The notes under the pieces were generated by a model. That model did not search any database, had not been told where the DNA came from, and was given only the letters and a program-made list of their open reading frames with translations. The translations under genes were made by a program, and so were the position numbers. From Elusimicrobiota bacterium (GTDB lineage Bacteria > Elusimicrobiota > Elusimicrobia > UBA1565 > UBA9628), in contig CP096137.1 in assembly GCA_023213235.1 (NCBI GenBank), positions 941,587 through 1,005,586 on the forward strand: a stretch of 64,000 bases of DNA, given 5' to 3'. Below are positions 48,081 to 57,289 of this stretch, piece by piece; positions within the stretch are counted from its first letter, which is position 1; each line of letters begins with the position of its first letter.

Positions 48081-49439
48081 ATGACCATGATCGAAGCCGC
48101 GGACGGGACGGCCAGCGGGACGCTCGACGTTCTGATCGAGAAGCTCCGCACGCGCCAGGCGCGCGTCTGCGTGATGGGCCTGGGCTACGTGGGGCTGCCG
48201 CTCGTGCGGCTGTTCGCGTCGAAGGGAACCTACGTGACGGCCTTCGACATCGACCAGGAAAAGATCGACCTCCTTAATAAGGGAACCTCTTACATCAAGT
48301 CGGTGACGTCCGAGGAGATCGCCGCCCGCCTGGCCGACGGCCTCATCACGCCGACCTCCGACGCGGGCCGCATCGCCGAGGCCGACGCGATCATCGTGTG
48401 CGTGCCGACGCCGCTGACGCCCGAGGGCAAGCCCGACGTCTCGTCGATCCGCCAGACGGCGCGCGCGATCGCGGCAGGCTTGCGCGTGGGCCAGGTCGTC
48501 GTCCTCGAGAGCACGAGCTACCCGGGCACGACGCGCGAGATCATGAAGCCGGAGCTCGAGCGCCGCGGCCTGCGCTGCGGGCGCGACTTCTTCCTGGCGT
48601 TCTCGCCCGAGCGCGAGGACCCCGGCAACAAGTCCTTCGTCATCGAGCAGATACCCAAGATCGTCGGCGGCATCGACGAGCCCTCCCGCCGCGCCGCCGC
48701 GGCGCTGTACCGCTCGGCCGTCGCGAAGGTCGTCGAGGTCTCCTCCGCGGAGGCCGCCGAGGCCGCGAAGCTCCTCGAGAACACGTACCGCATCGTCAAC
48801 ATCGCGCTCGTCAACGAGCTGAAGATGTGCTTCGACCGCATGGGGATCGACGTCTGGGAGGTCATCGAGGCGGCCGCGACGAAGCCGTTCGGCTTCCAGC
48901 CGTTCTTCCCGGGCCCGGGCCTCGGCGGGCACTGCATCCCCGTCGACCCGTTCTACCTGTCGTGGAAGGCGCGCGAGTTCCAGTTCAACACGCGCTTCAT
49001 CGACCTCGCCGGCGAGCTCAACGTCCAGATGCCGTACTACGTCCTCGGCAAGCTCGAGTCGGCGCTGCGCGGGAAGGGCAAGAGCCTGGAAGGCGCGTCG
49101 ATCCTCATGCTCGGCCTCGCGTACAAGAAGGACATCGACGACCCGCGCGAGTCGCCGTCGTTCCGCCTGCTCGAGCTGCTCGAGCAGAAGGGGGCGAAGG
49201 TCGTCTACAACGACCCGCACATCCCCACGTTCCCGAAGATGCGGCACTACGGCCACCTGAAGGTGGAGCCCGTCGACCTCACGAAGGAGGTGCTCGCCGC
49301 CGTGGACGCCGCCCTGATCGTGACCGACCACGCGGGTTTCGACTACGACGCGATCGCCCGGCACGCGCCGCTCGTGATCGACACGCGCAACGCGTGCGCG
49401 GGCGTCTCGCACTCCCGGGAAAAGATCGTCCGGGCTTAG
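48081..49439 (+). CDS. UDP-N-acetyl-hexosamine 6-dehydrogenase (WbpA/WecC/TviB type)
   Basis: A 452-residue nucleotide-sugar dehydrogenase. VCVMGLGYVGLPLVRLFASK is the NAD-binding motif; VCVPTPLTPEGKPDVSSIRQ, VVLESTSYPGTTREIMKPEL and FSPEREDPGN are typical. FPGPGLGGHCIPVDPFYLSW contains the catalytic cysteine of GGHCIPVDP, and LGLAYKKDIDDPRESPSFRL lies in the C-terminal domain. The GHCIPVDPFYL pattern is that of the UDP-GlcNAc/ManNAc rather than the UDP-glucose enzymes. It oxidises C6 to a uronic acid in two NAD-dependent steps. With glmS nearby and deacetylases downstream, it probably serves a surface glycan. Confidence 0.9.
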   Translation: MTMIEAADGTASGTLDVLIEKLRTRQARVCVMGLGYVGLPLVRLFASKGTYVTAFDIDQEKIDLLNKGTSYIKSVTSEEIAARLADGLITPTSDAGRIAEADAIIVCVPTPLTPEGKPDVSSIRQTARAIAAGLRVGQVVVLESTSYPGTTREIMKPELERRGLRCGRDFFLAFSPEREDPGNKSFVIEQIPKIVGGIDEPSRRAAAALYRSAVAKVVEVSSAEAAEAAKLLENTYRIVNIALVNELKMCFDRMGIDVWEVIEAAATKPFGFQPFFPGPGLGGHCIPVDPFYLSWKAREFQFNTRFIDLAGELNVQMPYYVLGKLESALRGKGKSLEGASILMLGLAYKKDIDDPRESPSFRLLELLEQKGAKVVYNDPHIPTFPKMRHYGHLKVEPVDLTKEVLAAVDAALIVTDHAGFDYDAIARHAPLVIDTRNACAGVSHSREKIVRA

Positions 49440-49440
49440 G

Positions 49441-52311
49441 CTACTTCGCCACGACGAAGCTCTGATAGACGACGCCGTCGCCGGCGCCGCGGATGCGGGC
49501 TATGTAGACGCCCGACTCCACGACCCGGCCGGCGCCGTCGCGCGCGTTCCAGACGAGCGGCGCGCTCCCGGAGCGGGAGCCCTGGAAGACGCGCCGTCCG
49601 GAGATGTCGTAGACCGCCACCTCCGAGGCCGCGGCCCCGAAGACGGCCGAGTCGTTGACGCCGTCGGCCCGCGCCGGGCTCAGCAGACGCTGAGGAGCGC
49701 GGGCCGGGACCGCGGCGGACGGAGCGATCGCCGCCACCGTGGTCTCGGGGACCACCGACACGTCCTTGAGCTGGACGCGCGAGTCCTCGTTGTAGAATCC
49801 GATGCGCCCGCCCGTGTACGGGCGCTCCGTGTCCCGGAACGTCACGAGCAGGACGTCGTCGGCGTACACCTTGATCGTGTTCGTCGAGTCCTGCTCGACG
49901 CGCACGTTGTGCCACGCGCCGATCGGATAGACGGGGCTGGAGCCGGAGGCGAGGAAGCGCTGGGCCCCGGGGTAGGCGGGGTCCTCCTTGCCGAGTTCCC
50001 AGCCGTTGGGCTTGAGCGCGAAGTAGTAGAAGTGGACGTCGTCGGTGTAGTTCCACGCGATCCAGGCCACCTCCCACGGATTCGGGGCGGTGTTCACGCG
50101 CGTGTGGGCGACCGTCCGCAGGTTGAACGAGTACGTCTGCGGCCCCTGGAAGCGCGGTCCGAGCACCATCGAGGCGTGCGTCTCGGCGGCCGTGACGCTG
50201 GGCGCCGGGGCCTCCTCGAGCCAGGAGATCGTCGCGTCTCCGCCCAGCTTCGTGCAGCCGTAGCCGCCGAACGCGGAGGTCCACGGGCCGAACGAGGCGC
50301 CGTCGGGGTAGCAGGTCCCCTTCGGGTAGGTCTTGAAGTCGTCGTAAAAGGAGCCCGTGACGAGCGTGCCCGCCGCCGGCGCGGCCGGCGTCGTGAACGT
50401 GAAGTCGCCGGAGGTCGTCAGGATCCCGTTGGCGCCGCGCGACTTCACGCGGTAGTGATAGAGGGTCGACGGAACAAGCGCGAGCAGGTTCGCGACGTGG
50501 GTCTTGGTTTGGACCGCGTCGAGGGACGTCGACTGGCCGTAGGCCGCCGTCGGCCCGTAGTCGACCTGGGTGTCGCCCGTCACGTCGGTCGTCCAGGCGA
50601 TCATCGCGCCGTTGGGGCCGACGCCGGAGGAGGCCACGGCCGAGATCACGGGCCCGCCGGGCGCCGCCGCGGGAGCGATCGCCGCCGCGGACACCGCGCA
50701 CACGGTCTCCGCGCCCGACGAGGCGTAGAGGCCGACGTTGCTCAGCGCGGTCGCCGCCGCCTGCTCGGTCCGGAACGCGAACCGGGAGCCGATCAAGGTC
50801 TCCGGCCCCGTCCCCTGGCGCACGTAGGCGCTGTAGACGCGCGCCGCCAGGTCGACGACGAGGCGGACGTGGTACTGCATCCCGGCCGTGTAAGGGTACG
50901 CGGCCGCCGCGGCGTACGCGGAGCCGTTGCGGGCGTCGACGCGGCCCGAGGTGTTGAAGCGGACGGCGGCCGCGAGCGCCGAGTAGGCTCCCGCGAGGCC
51001 GTTGGAAAGCCCCGTCGCGCCGTCGATGGCGCCCGCCGCGGGCGTCACGTCGTACTCGGCGGTGAAGGACCCGGTCATCGGCGCGAACGCGAGGTTCTGC
51101 CACGTCCCGGCGCTCGTCGCGCAGCCGGCGGAAAGCGGCGCCGCCGCGGTCGTGAACGTCGAGTCCGCGGAGACCGAGAGGTTGCCCGCGGCGTCCTTGG
51201 ATTTCACGCGGTAATGGTAGAGCGTCCCGGCCGCGAGGCCGGAGAGCGCGACGGAATGGCCCGTCGTGAGGCCGGAGACGAGCGCGGTGGCCGTCCCGTA
51301 GGACGCGGTCGTGCCGTACTCGACCTGGCCGTCGGCCGCCTCGTTCGTCGTCCAGGCGATCGTCGCGCCGTTCTGTCCGATCCCGGAGGCCGAGACGCCC
51401 GCGAGCGCGGGCGCCGTCGTGTCGACGGGCGCGGGGGCGGAGGCCGTGACTTCACGGACGCTCATCTTCTTATAGAGGAGGCCGTTGGTCCCGACGTTGT
51501 CGCTGCGGAAGTACACCGAGAGGTTCGGCTTGCCCGTCTCCGAGCCCTGCCGGCTGTCGCCGGCGCGCAGGCGCAGCGCGGGGTTGACGCCGTTGCGGCA
51601 GGCGACGCCGCCGACGCCGAAGTTGGCGCCGTTGTCCTCGAGCTCGTTGACCTTGGTCCAGGTCCCGCCGTTGAGGCCGTCCGTGAGGTCCATGTAGTTC
51701 TCCAGCTTGACGTTGCCGTTGGGCAGGTCGCGCACGACGAGCTTCCAGCCGATCCACTTGTTGTAAGGAAGGCCTCCCGCGAACGCGGGCTTGTTCTGCG
51801 TGGGGACGGAGCTCGGGTGTTTCGTCTCCTTCTCGAGGTCGATGCGGCCGTCGTAGCGAAAGCGCGCGCCCGTGCCGCGGGAGTCGCAGGGGTTGGCCGT
51901 CTCGTTCGTGTGGTTCGTGCGCGCGACGCCGACGATCCCGCCGTAGGCGGTGCCGGAGTCGGATACGCGCATCGCGTACACGGTCATCTCGACGTCGCCC
52001 CAGCTGCGGGTCTTCGCCGGATCGTGGACGTACAGGCGGGGCGTCGAGCCGGAGATGCGCATGACGCCGGCGCCGTCGATGGCGTAGGTCGCGTTGCCGC
52101 GTCCGTGCAGCCAGGAGTCGCGGGGGTCGGTCCCGAAGCCGATCGTGCGGGCGACGCCGTTGCCCCAGGACGAGCTCCACTCCTTGCCGCCGGCGACGGT
52201 GTCGTAGATCTTGGCGACGCCGAAGGCGTCGACGCCGGCGGCGCCCGCGGACGGCGGCAGCGCCAGGCGCAGGACGGCGAGGGCGGCGGGGACGAGGGTC
52301 TTGAGATTCAT
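49441..52311 (-). CDS. Large secreted fibronectin-III protein with FlgD-like C-terminal domain
   Basis: A 956-residue protein with a signal peptide (MNLKTLVPAALAVLRLALPP). Residues about 35-260 form a beta-rich, possibly lectin/concanavalin-like domain; two fibronectin type III domains follow, each with the pattern GATIAWTTNEAADGQVEYGT and LYHYRVKSKDAAGN. A further concanavalin-like domain is near residues 690-870 (WHNVRVEQDSTNTIKVYADD). The last 85 residues (VAVYDISGRRVFQGSRSGSA then VESGVYIARI) resemble FlgD-Ig / type IX secretion C-terminal domains. The gene directly follows a PorV-like gene (TGATG overlap), supporting secretion to the surface. Possible glycan binding; no catalytic site identified. 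Confidence 0.78.
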   Translation of the reverse strand: MNLKTLVPAALAVLRLALPPSAGAAGVDAFGVAKIYDTVAGGKEWSSSWGNGVARTIGFGTDPRDSWLHGRGNATYAIDGAGVMRISGSTPRLYVHDPAKTRSWGDVEMTVYAMRVSDSGTAYGGIVGVARTNHTNETANPCDSRGTGARFRYDGRIDLEKETKHPSSVPTQNKPAFAGGLPYNKWIGWKLVVRDLPNGNVKLENYMDLTDGLNGGTWTKVNELEDNGANFGVGGVACRNGVNPALRLRAGDSRQGSETGKPNLSVYFRSDNVGTNGLLYKKMSVREVTASAPAPVDTTAPALAGVSASGIGQNGATIAWTTNEAADGQVEYGTTASYGTATALVSGLTTGHSVALSGLAAGTLYHYRVKSKDAAGNLSVSADSTFTTAAAPLSAGCATSAGTWQNLAFAPMTGSFTAEYDVTPAAGAIDGATGLSNGLAGAYSALAAAVRFNTSGRVDARNGSAYAAAAAYPYTAGMQYHVRLVVDLAARVYSAYVRQGTGPETLIGSRFAFRTEQAAATALSNVGLYASSGAETVCAVSAAAIAPAAAPGGPVISAVASSGVGPNGAMIAWTTDVTGDTQVDYGPTAAYGQSTSLDAVQTKTHVANLLALVPSTLYHYRVKSRGANGILTTSGDFTFTTPAAPAAGTLVTGSFYDDFKTYPKGTCYPDGASFGPWTSAFGGYGCTKLGGDATISWLEEAPAPSVTAAETHASMVLGPRFQGPQTYSFNLRTVAHTRVNTAPNPWEVAWIAWNYTDDVHFYYFALKPNGWELGKEDPAYPGAQRFLASGSSPVYPIGAWHNVRVEQDSTNTIKVYADDVLLVTFRDTERPYTGGRIGFYNEDSRVQLKDVSVVPETTVAAIAPSAAVPARAPQRLLSPARADGVNDSAVFGAAASEVAVYDISGRRVFQGSRSGSAPLVWNARDGAGRVVESGVYIARIRGAGDGVVYQSFVVAK

Positions 52312-53225
52312 CACTGGTTTCCTCCGAAGCGGTAGCGGATGCCGATCTGGTGCGAGCCCATGTTCGCGCCGGCGAGCGCGCGGGCCATGACGAACGAGTA
52401 ATCGAAGCCGAAGCGGTCGAACTGCATGCCGACGCCCGCCGTGACCTGGTCGAGGCTGACGCCGCCGCGGAACTTCACGCGCTCGTCGCCGAGGGACTTC
52501 TCGAGGCCTAAGGACGGCGTCATGCGCGTACGGTCGGTTCCCGAGGGAACCTGGCGGTAGGCCACGTCCGCCGTGGCGACGAGGCCCCAGTCTTTGCGGG
52601 CCCACGCCAGGCCCGCTTGATACTCGCGCGGCACGCGGTCCTCGTCGACGAGGCCGACGTCCGGGGAGTTCACGTCGCGCGCCGCGAGGCCGACGGTGAG
52701 GCGCTCGGTCGCCTTATACGAGGCTCCGAGGTCGAAAGAGGGGGCGCCGCGGCCGGTGCCGCCGGCGAAGACGGGGTCGCCGGCGCCCGAGGTGTCGGCG
52801 CCGGAGTCGAAGGAATGGTGCAGGTACTTGGCGACGGCGCCGGCGGAGAGGCGCTCCGTCAGGCGACGGGACAGGGAGACGCCGACGACGCGCTCGGTCA
52901 TCAGGCCCGAGGCGCGGAAGTCGGTCACGGCGACGCCGAGCGAGCCCCAGCGGGTCGGAACGGCGCCCGCGAGGAAGCTGCGGCCGATCGAGTCGACGCC
53001 TTCCTGGCCGGCGTAAAGCTTGTCGTAGCTCATGTAGACCTCGGCGCGGGACAGCCCGGCCGCGCCGGCGGCGTTCTGAAGGATCGACGCCGCGTCGGGC
53101 TCCGACGGCAGGGACGCCCCGGCCATCGCGGCCGAGCGGGCGCCGGTCTGCGGGTACTGGAACGCGGCCCGCGCGGACGGCGCGAGCAGGACGGCGCAAA
53201 GCGAAATGCCTAGGATGCGTCGCAT
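52311..53225 (-). CDS. PorV/PorQ-family outer-membrane protein
   Basis: A 304-residue protein with a signal peptide (MRRILGISLCAVLLAPSARA). QYPQTGARSAAMAGASLPSE, then DAASILQNAAGAAGL, is the typical opening of PorV/UPF0164 barrels (FadL-like: M-x-G-A-x-x-A, then D-x-x-x-x-x-N-P/A-A). A long series of strands follows, ending SHQIGIRYRFGGNQ. In type IX secretion PorV shuttles substrates from the translocon to the attachment complex. Its gene overlaps the gene of a protein with a FlgD-like C-terminal domain, a likely client. Whether a full type IX system exists cannot be seen here. Confidence 0.8.
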   Translation of the reverse strand: MRRILGISLCAVLLAPSARAAFQYPQTGARSAAMAGASLPSEPDAASILQNAAGAAGLSRAEVYMSYDKLYAGQEGVDSIGRSFLAGAVPTRWGSLGVAVTDFRASGLMTERVVGVSLSRRLTERLSAGAVAKYLHHSFDSGADTSGAGDPVFAGGTGRGAPSFDLGASYKATERLTVGLAARDVNSPDVGLVDEDRVPREYQAGLAWARKDWGLVATADVAYRQVPSGTDRTRMTPSLGLEKSLGDERVKFRGGVSLDQVTAGVGMQFDRFGFDYSFVMARALAGANMGSHQIGIRYRFGGNQ

Positions 53226-53487
53226 GAGGCTCGTCTCCGTGGAGTGGAGGCTGGGCGCGGTGAGGGGGCCGGCGCCGGAACGTCTCGCGTCTTTCGCCGC
53301 CCGGGGAGGGCGGCCTCTCGCCCGGCATGGGGCGAGGTCAAGTCTTGGTCGAGCGGACGTCACTGAACCGTCAAGAGATGATAACAGCGGCGCAACCCGT
53401 CCGCAAGGCCCCGCGGAACAACTTGATAATAATTTAGTCACGAGAAATACATGGACCGGAGGCGTCCTCCGTCGTAAACTGAGCGTC
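53226..53487. other. Divergent intergenic region
   Basis: 262 bases between the PorV gene (minus) and the GH18 gene (plus). Mostly GC-rich with an AT-rich island around 53420-53450 (CAACTTGATAATAATTTAG) and a -10-like box for the GH18 gene at its right end. No convincing gene or structured RNA seen. Confidence 0.5.
53475..53480 (+). promoter_or_regulatory. -10 box of the GH18 gene
   Basis: TAAACT, seven bases before ATG 53488; leaderless geometry. Confidence 0.5.
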
Positions 53488-54622
53488 ATGACGCGAACGG
53501 CCGCCCTCGCCCTGCTGATCACCGCGCTCGGCGGCGCGCGCGCCGTCGCGGGCGGCTGGGTGACGGCGTATTACCCGGGCTGGCGGCAGGCGCGGCTCGC
53601 GCCGGACCGCATCGACTACGAGGCCGTGACGCACGTCGCGCATTTTTCGCTGATCCCGCGCGCCGACGGCACCCTCGACGCCGGGACCAACCGCCTGACC
53701 CCCGCCAACGTCGCCGCGGCGGTCGCCGCGGCGCACGGCGCGGGCAAGAAGATCCTCGTCACGATCGGGGGCAGGGCTCGCGCCCGGGCTTCGCGGCCGC
53801 GATCGCGCCCAAGCGCCGCGCGGCCTTCGTCCGGACCGTGGCCGCCTTCGTCCGCGACAACGGCTACGACGGCGTCGACCTCGACATGGAGCCGATCGAG
53901 CCCGGAGACGCGCGCGACTTCGCGGCCTTCGCGCGCGACCTGCGCGCCCGTCTCGACGAGACGAAGCCGCGTCCGCTGCTGACCGCGGCGGTGCGCTGGG
54001 AGCCGGCGCTGTTCGCGCGGCTGTCCGGCCTCTTCGATCAGATCAACATCATGACCTACAACCTGTCGGGCGCCTACCCGGGGTGGGTCAGCTGGCACAA
54101 CGGGCCGCTCTTCGACGGCGACCGGCGCTTCCCCAACGGCTCTCCGGGGCTGCCGTCCGTGGACGGACTCGCGAACACCTTCCTCGCGGCGGGCGTGCCC
54201 GCGCAGAAGCTGGGCGTCGGTCTCAGCTTCAACGGCAGCGTGTGGACGGGCGGGGAGATCGACGGCCCCGGCCGGGCGTGGAAGAGCCCGCCGCAGGTCC
54301 AGAGCCGGCCCTATTTCGCGCTCGCGGACACGTACGGCATCAAGGAGGGGGACGTCGCCGATCCTCGCTACCGCTGGGACGAGCGGGCGGAAGCCGCCTA
54401 CCTCAGCATTCCAGGCGTCGACGGCGGCGACGCGCAGTTCGTGTCCTACGCGAACGAGGCGACCATCGCGCGCCTGTCCCGCTACGCCCGCGAGCGCGGG
54501 CTCGGGGCCTCATCGTCTGGGACCTCGGCGCCGGCTACCGCGCCGAGCAGCCGGAGGGGCGGCGCGACCTACTCCTGCAGGCCGTCAAGAAGGCGCGCCT
54601 CGCCGGAGAGGGCCGGCCGTGA
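53488..54622 (+). CDS. Secreted GH18-family glycoside hydrolase (two frame breaks)
   Basis: Reading across breaks at 53767-53771 and 54504-54507 gives 378 residues with a signal peptide (MTRTAALALLITALGGARAV). GGWVTAYYPGWRQARLAPDR opens the barrel, KKILVTIGG is the third-strand SxGG-like motif, and NGYDGVDLDMEPIEPGDARD contains DxxDxDxE, whose Glu is the catalytic acid of chitinase-like GH18 enzymes. DQINIMTYNLSGAYPGWVSW and GLIVWDLGAGY are later conserved strands. It should cleave beta-1,4-GlcNAc polymers or a related glycan. The stop overlaps the GTG start of the GlmU-like gene, so it may trim the same glycan. Confidence 0.83.
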
Positions 54623-56011
54623 GCGGCGCGCCGCACATCCTCGTCCTCGCGGCCGGCGGCGGCGACCGCATGAACACGACCTTGGCCCAGGCTCTGCAGC
54701 CCGTGTTCTTCAAGCCGATGATCCGCCACGTGCTCGACGCGGCGGTGTCCGTTCCGCGGCGCTCGCTCGGCGTCGTCGCCGGCAAGGGCGAGCGGGAACT
54801 GCGCGAAGGTCTGCGCGACTACGAGGATCTTCAGTTCTTCCCGTCGGCCAAGGGGGCCGACGCGGCGGACGCGCTGCTCGCGGCCGCCGAGCATCTCGGC
54901 GGAGGGGACGCCGATGTGCTCGTCCTCTCCGCGGGCGCGCCGCTGACGAGCGCGGGCTCGATCGGCGGACTGTGGTCCCGACACTCGGAGCGCGGCTCCG
55001 ACGTGACGGTCGCCACGGCCGAGGCGGCCGACGCCCGCGGCCTGCCGCGCGCGCTGGGGAAGCGGACGCGCTCCGCGCCGTCAAGGACGAGATACTCTGC
55101 ACCGAGGAGGAGCGGCGCGCGCGGGAGGTGCCGGCGGGGCTCTACGCGTTCCGCCTCGCGGCGCTGCTGGAAATCCTGCGTGGATTGGCGCCCGCCGAGG
55201 GCCGCGAGCGGCGCGTGTCCGACGCCGTCGCCGCCGCCGCCGCGAAGGGCCTGAGCTGCGCCGGGTGGCGCGTCGAGGACGCCGACGAGGCGCTCGACGC
55301 CGCGGACCTGCATTCTCTGCAGCGGGCCGAGTCCGTCCTGCGCGACCGACGCAACCGCGAGCTCATGCGGCGGGGAGTCGCCCTGCGCGATCCGCGCACG
55401 ACGACGATCGATCCCCGCAGCCGCATCGAGCGGGACGTCGTCATCGAGGGGGGACTCTCATCGTCAACTCCTCGATCGAGGCGGGCGCGGTCGTCGAGTC
55501 GGGCTGCCGGATCCTGGATTCCTCGATCGGCGCGGGCACCACGCTCAAGCAGGGCACGCGCGTCGACCGCAGCCGCGCGGGACGCGCGTGCGCGCTCGGG
55601 CCGTACGCGAACGTGCGGCCGGGGACGACGCTCGGAGACGAGGTCCGCCTCGGCAACTACGTCGAGGTCAAGAACTCGAGCGTCGGTGACCGGTCGAAGA
55701 TCTCGCACCTGAGCTACGTGGGGGACGCGGAGATCGGCCGGGACGTCAACATCGGCTGCGGCTTCGTGACCTGCAACTCGGACGGCGGGCCCGTCAAGCG
55801 GCGGACCGTGATCGAGGACGGCGCGTTCGTCGGCAGCGCCTCGCAGGCCGTGGCGCCCGTGAGGCTCGGAGCGGGCTGCTTCGTCGCGACGGGCACGACG
55901 GTCACCGAGGACGTGCCCGCGGGCGCGATGGCCATCAGCCGCGGGCGGCAGACGACGAAGGCGGGCTACGCGCGCAAGTACGCCGCGCGCCGGACCGCCC
56001 CGAAGCCCTGA
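54619..56011 (+). CDS. GlmU-like protein: degenerate nucleotidyltransferase fused to left-handed beta-helix (two frame breaks)
   Basis: Reading across breaks at 55056-55059 and 55448-55453 gives 464 residues, the size of GlmU. The N-terminal domain begins ILVLAAGGGDRMNTTLAQAL then FKPMIRHVLDAA. GlmU normally has LAAGxGTRM and a LPKVLH lysine; here the lysine is missing (LAQAL). The C-terminal hexapeptide helix has YANVRPGTTLGDEVRLGNYV, then SKISHLSYVGDAEIGRDVNI, where His is the acetyltransferase catalytic residue, and GSASQAVAPVRLGAG; CNYDG is CNSDG here. It may keep acetyltransferase but not uridylyltransferase activity. Coupled to the GH18 gene. Confidence 0.75.
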
Positions 56012-56428
56012 CTACCTCTCGAGCTTCTCCACGGACACGACGCGGCCGCCCTCGAACACGAGCCGGGCGCGTTCGCCGGGCCCGGGCGACGCGGTTCCGA
56101 CGCTGACGCCTCCGCCCATTCCGGTCGAGCCTCCGAAGGTCCCGCCGCCGATCGAAACGCCGAGCCCCGGCCGGGAGCCGGAGTCGCCGTAAACCCAGAC
56201 CTCCTGGCGTCCCGCGGCGGATTCGCGCGAGAAGCGCCGGGTCGGGGCGCCCAGGGCCATGCGGGCCATCTCCTCGCTGAAGCCGACCTCGACCTGCCCG
56301 GCGCGAACCTTCTCCTGCGTCGCGGCGGGCCAGGAGGCGAACAATCCCGGGTCGCGCTTGATGCGCGACGCGGGCGTGGAGCAGGCCGCGAACAGCAGGA
56401 CGGCGAGCGCGGAGAAGCCGGGCCTCAT
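56012..56428 (-). CDS. Small lipoprotein
   Basis: A 138-residue protein with lipobox LLFAAC (lipidated cysteine at residue 16). The segment QVEVGFSEEMARMALGAPTR then QEVWVYGDSG resembles the SmpA/OmlA fold (helix pair, then strands) seen in small envelope lipoproteins; a glycine-rich stretch (GVSIGGGTFGGSTGMGGGVS) follows and a final strand. Function unknown. The start overlaps the stop of an ACT-domain gene (ATGA), although the two products should be in different compartments. Confidence 0.7.
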   Translation of the reverse strand: MRPGFSALAVLLFAACSTPASRIKRDPGLFASWPAATQEKVRAGQVEVGFSEEMARMALGAPTRRFSRESAAGRQEVWVYGDSGSRPGLGVSIGGGTFGGSTGMGGGVSVGTASPGPGERARLVFEGGRVVSVEKLER

Positions 56429-56646
56429 GACGCGACGCTCGCGTCGAGGCCGAAGCGCCTCAGGCGCTCGCGCAGCAGCTCGTCGTCGGGGGCGGTGAAC
56501 TCGATCGCGGCGGCGTCGCCGACGCTCGCGACGGTCAGGGCGCCGATCGAGACGCCCTCGTCGTTGAGCAGCCGCGTCAGGCGGGCGAGCTCTCCGTCGC
56601 GCCTCTCGACCTCGATGCGGTAGACGGCGGTCTTTTTCGCGGGCAT
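56425..56646 (-). CDS. Single ACT-domain protein
   Basis: A 73-residue protein: TAVYRIEVERRDGELARLTR, LLNDEGVSIGALTVASVGDA and AAIEFTAPDDELLRERLRRF give the beta-alpha-beta-beta-alpha-beta order of ACT domains, with the glycine-containing ligand loop at the first strand-helix junction (RRDGEL). Such free-standing domains bind amino acids and often act as regulatory subunits. Its Shine-Dalgarno GGAGGGG is a few bases before ATG 56646. It lies 17 bases after another ACT gene, probably its partner. Confidence 0.75.
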   Translation of the reverse strand: MPAKKTAVYRIEVERRDGELARLTRLLNDEGVSIGALTVASVGDAAAIEFTAPDDELLRERLRRFGLDASVAS

Positions 56647-56663
56647 GCTCCCCTCCTTAATGA

Positions 56664-57092
56664 TCACAGTTCGAAGACGTAGTAGTCGGGATCGAAGCCC
56701 AGCCGCTGGGCGAGCGCGACGGCGTTCGCCGGCTCGTCGACTGCCAGCACCATGCGGATGCGGTCGTTTTCGACCGCGCTGTAAAGGGAGAGGATCTTGA
56801 TCCCCTCGTCCTCGAGCGCCTGCGCGAGGCGGTGCAGCTCGGAGGGGCGGTTCGGCAGCTCGAGCTGGAACACCTGGTCCTCGGAGACCTCGGCGCCGGT
56901 CTTCTCGAGCGCGCCGCGCAGCTTCGCGCTTTTCGGCGCGAGGAACTGCACGGCGATGCGGTCGCCGCAGCGGGCCGTCTTCACGTTCTTCGCGCCGATC
57001 TTCTCCTTCTCGAGAACGCGGGCGAGCAGCGAATAGGCGCGCGGAGCGTTGCGGAACGAGACGCGGTACTGCGTGATGTCGGGCCGGTTCAT
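56664..57092 (-). CDS. Tandem ACT-domain protein
   Basis: A 142-residue protein with two ACT-like domains: TQYRVSFRNAPRAYSLLARV with DRIAVQFLAP (first, degenerate) and VFQLELPNRPSELHRLAQAL with EDEGIKILSLYSAVEN (second, closer to consensus, NRPSEL loop). It resembles stand-alone two-ACT regulators; the amino-acid ligand is unknown. It has a leadered promoter: TATAAT at 57121-57116 (minus) and a GGAGG Shine-Dalgarno. It lies 17 bases upstream of the single ACT gene. Confidence 0.78.
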   Translation of the reverse strand: MNRPDITQYRVSFRNAPRAYSLLARVLEKEKIGAKNVKTARCGDRIAVQFLAPKSAKLRGALEKTGAEVSEDQVFQLELPNRPSELHRLAQALEDEGIKILSLYSAVENDRIRMVLAVDEPANAVALAQRLGFDPDYYVFEL

Positions 57093-57115
57093 GACGCCTC
57101 CAATGGAACGCGGTC

Positions 57116-57121
57116 ATTATA
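57116..57121 (-). promoter_or_regulatory. -10 box of the ACT-domain genes
   Basis: TATAAT on the minus strand, 23 bases before ATG 57092, with GGAGG in the leader. Confidence 0.5.
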
Positions 57122-57246
57122 AGGCGGGACGCTCCGTCGGCCCATGGAGTTTCCGTAACGCATATGTCTCGGCGTCGGCGCCCGCGTACATCGCGCGTTC
57201 ACAAATGTGTTTCCGGTCCTTGATGGTTCGCGCCCCTCGCGGACGT

Positions 57247-57252
57247 TAGACT
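57247..57252 (+). promoter_or_regulatory. -10 box of the WbqC/PIG-L cassette
   Basis: TAGACT, with a leader of about 30 bases and the Shine-Dalgarno AGGAGG before ATG 57290. Confidence 0.45.
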
Positions 57253-57289
57253 GTTCGCACGAAGTAAACGCGCCGGACAGGAGGCCATC

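Noticed and set aside
49909..52335. Very long open frame (about 808 codons) on the plus strand opposite the fibronectin-III gene
   Set aside because: Arg/Val/Gly-rich without motifs. It mirrors the codon structure of the real gene in GC-rich DNA; the minus strand has signal peptide, domains and coupling.
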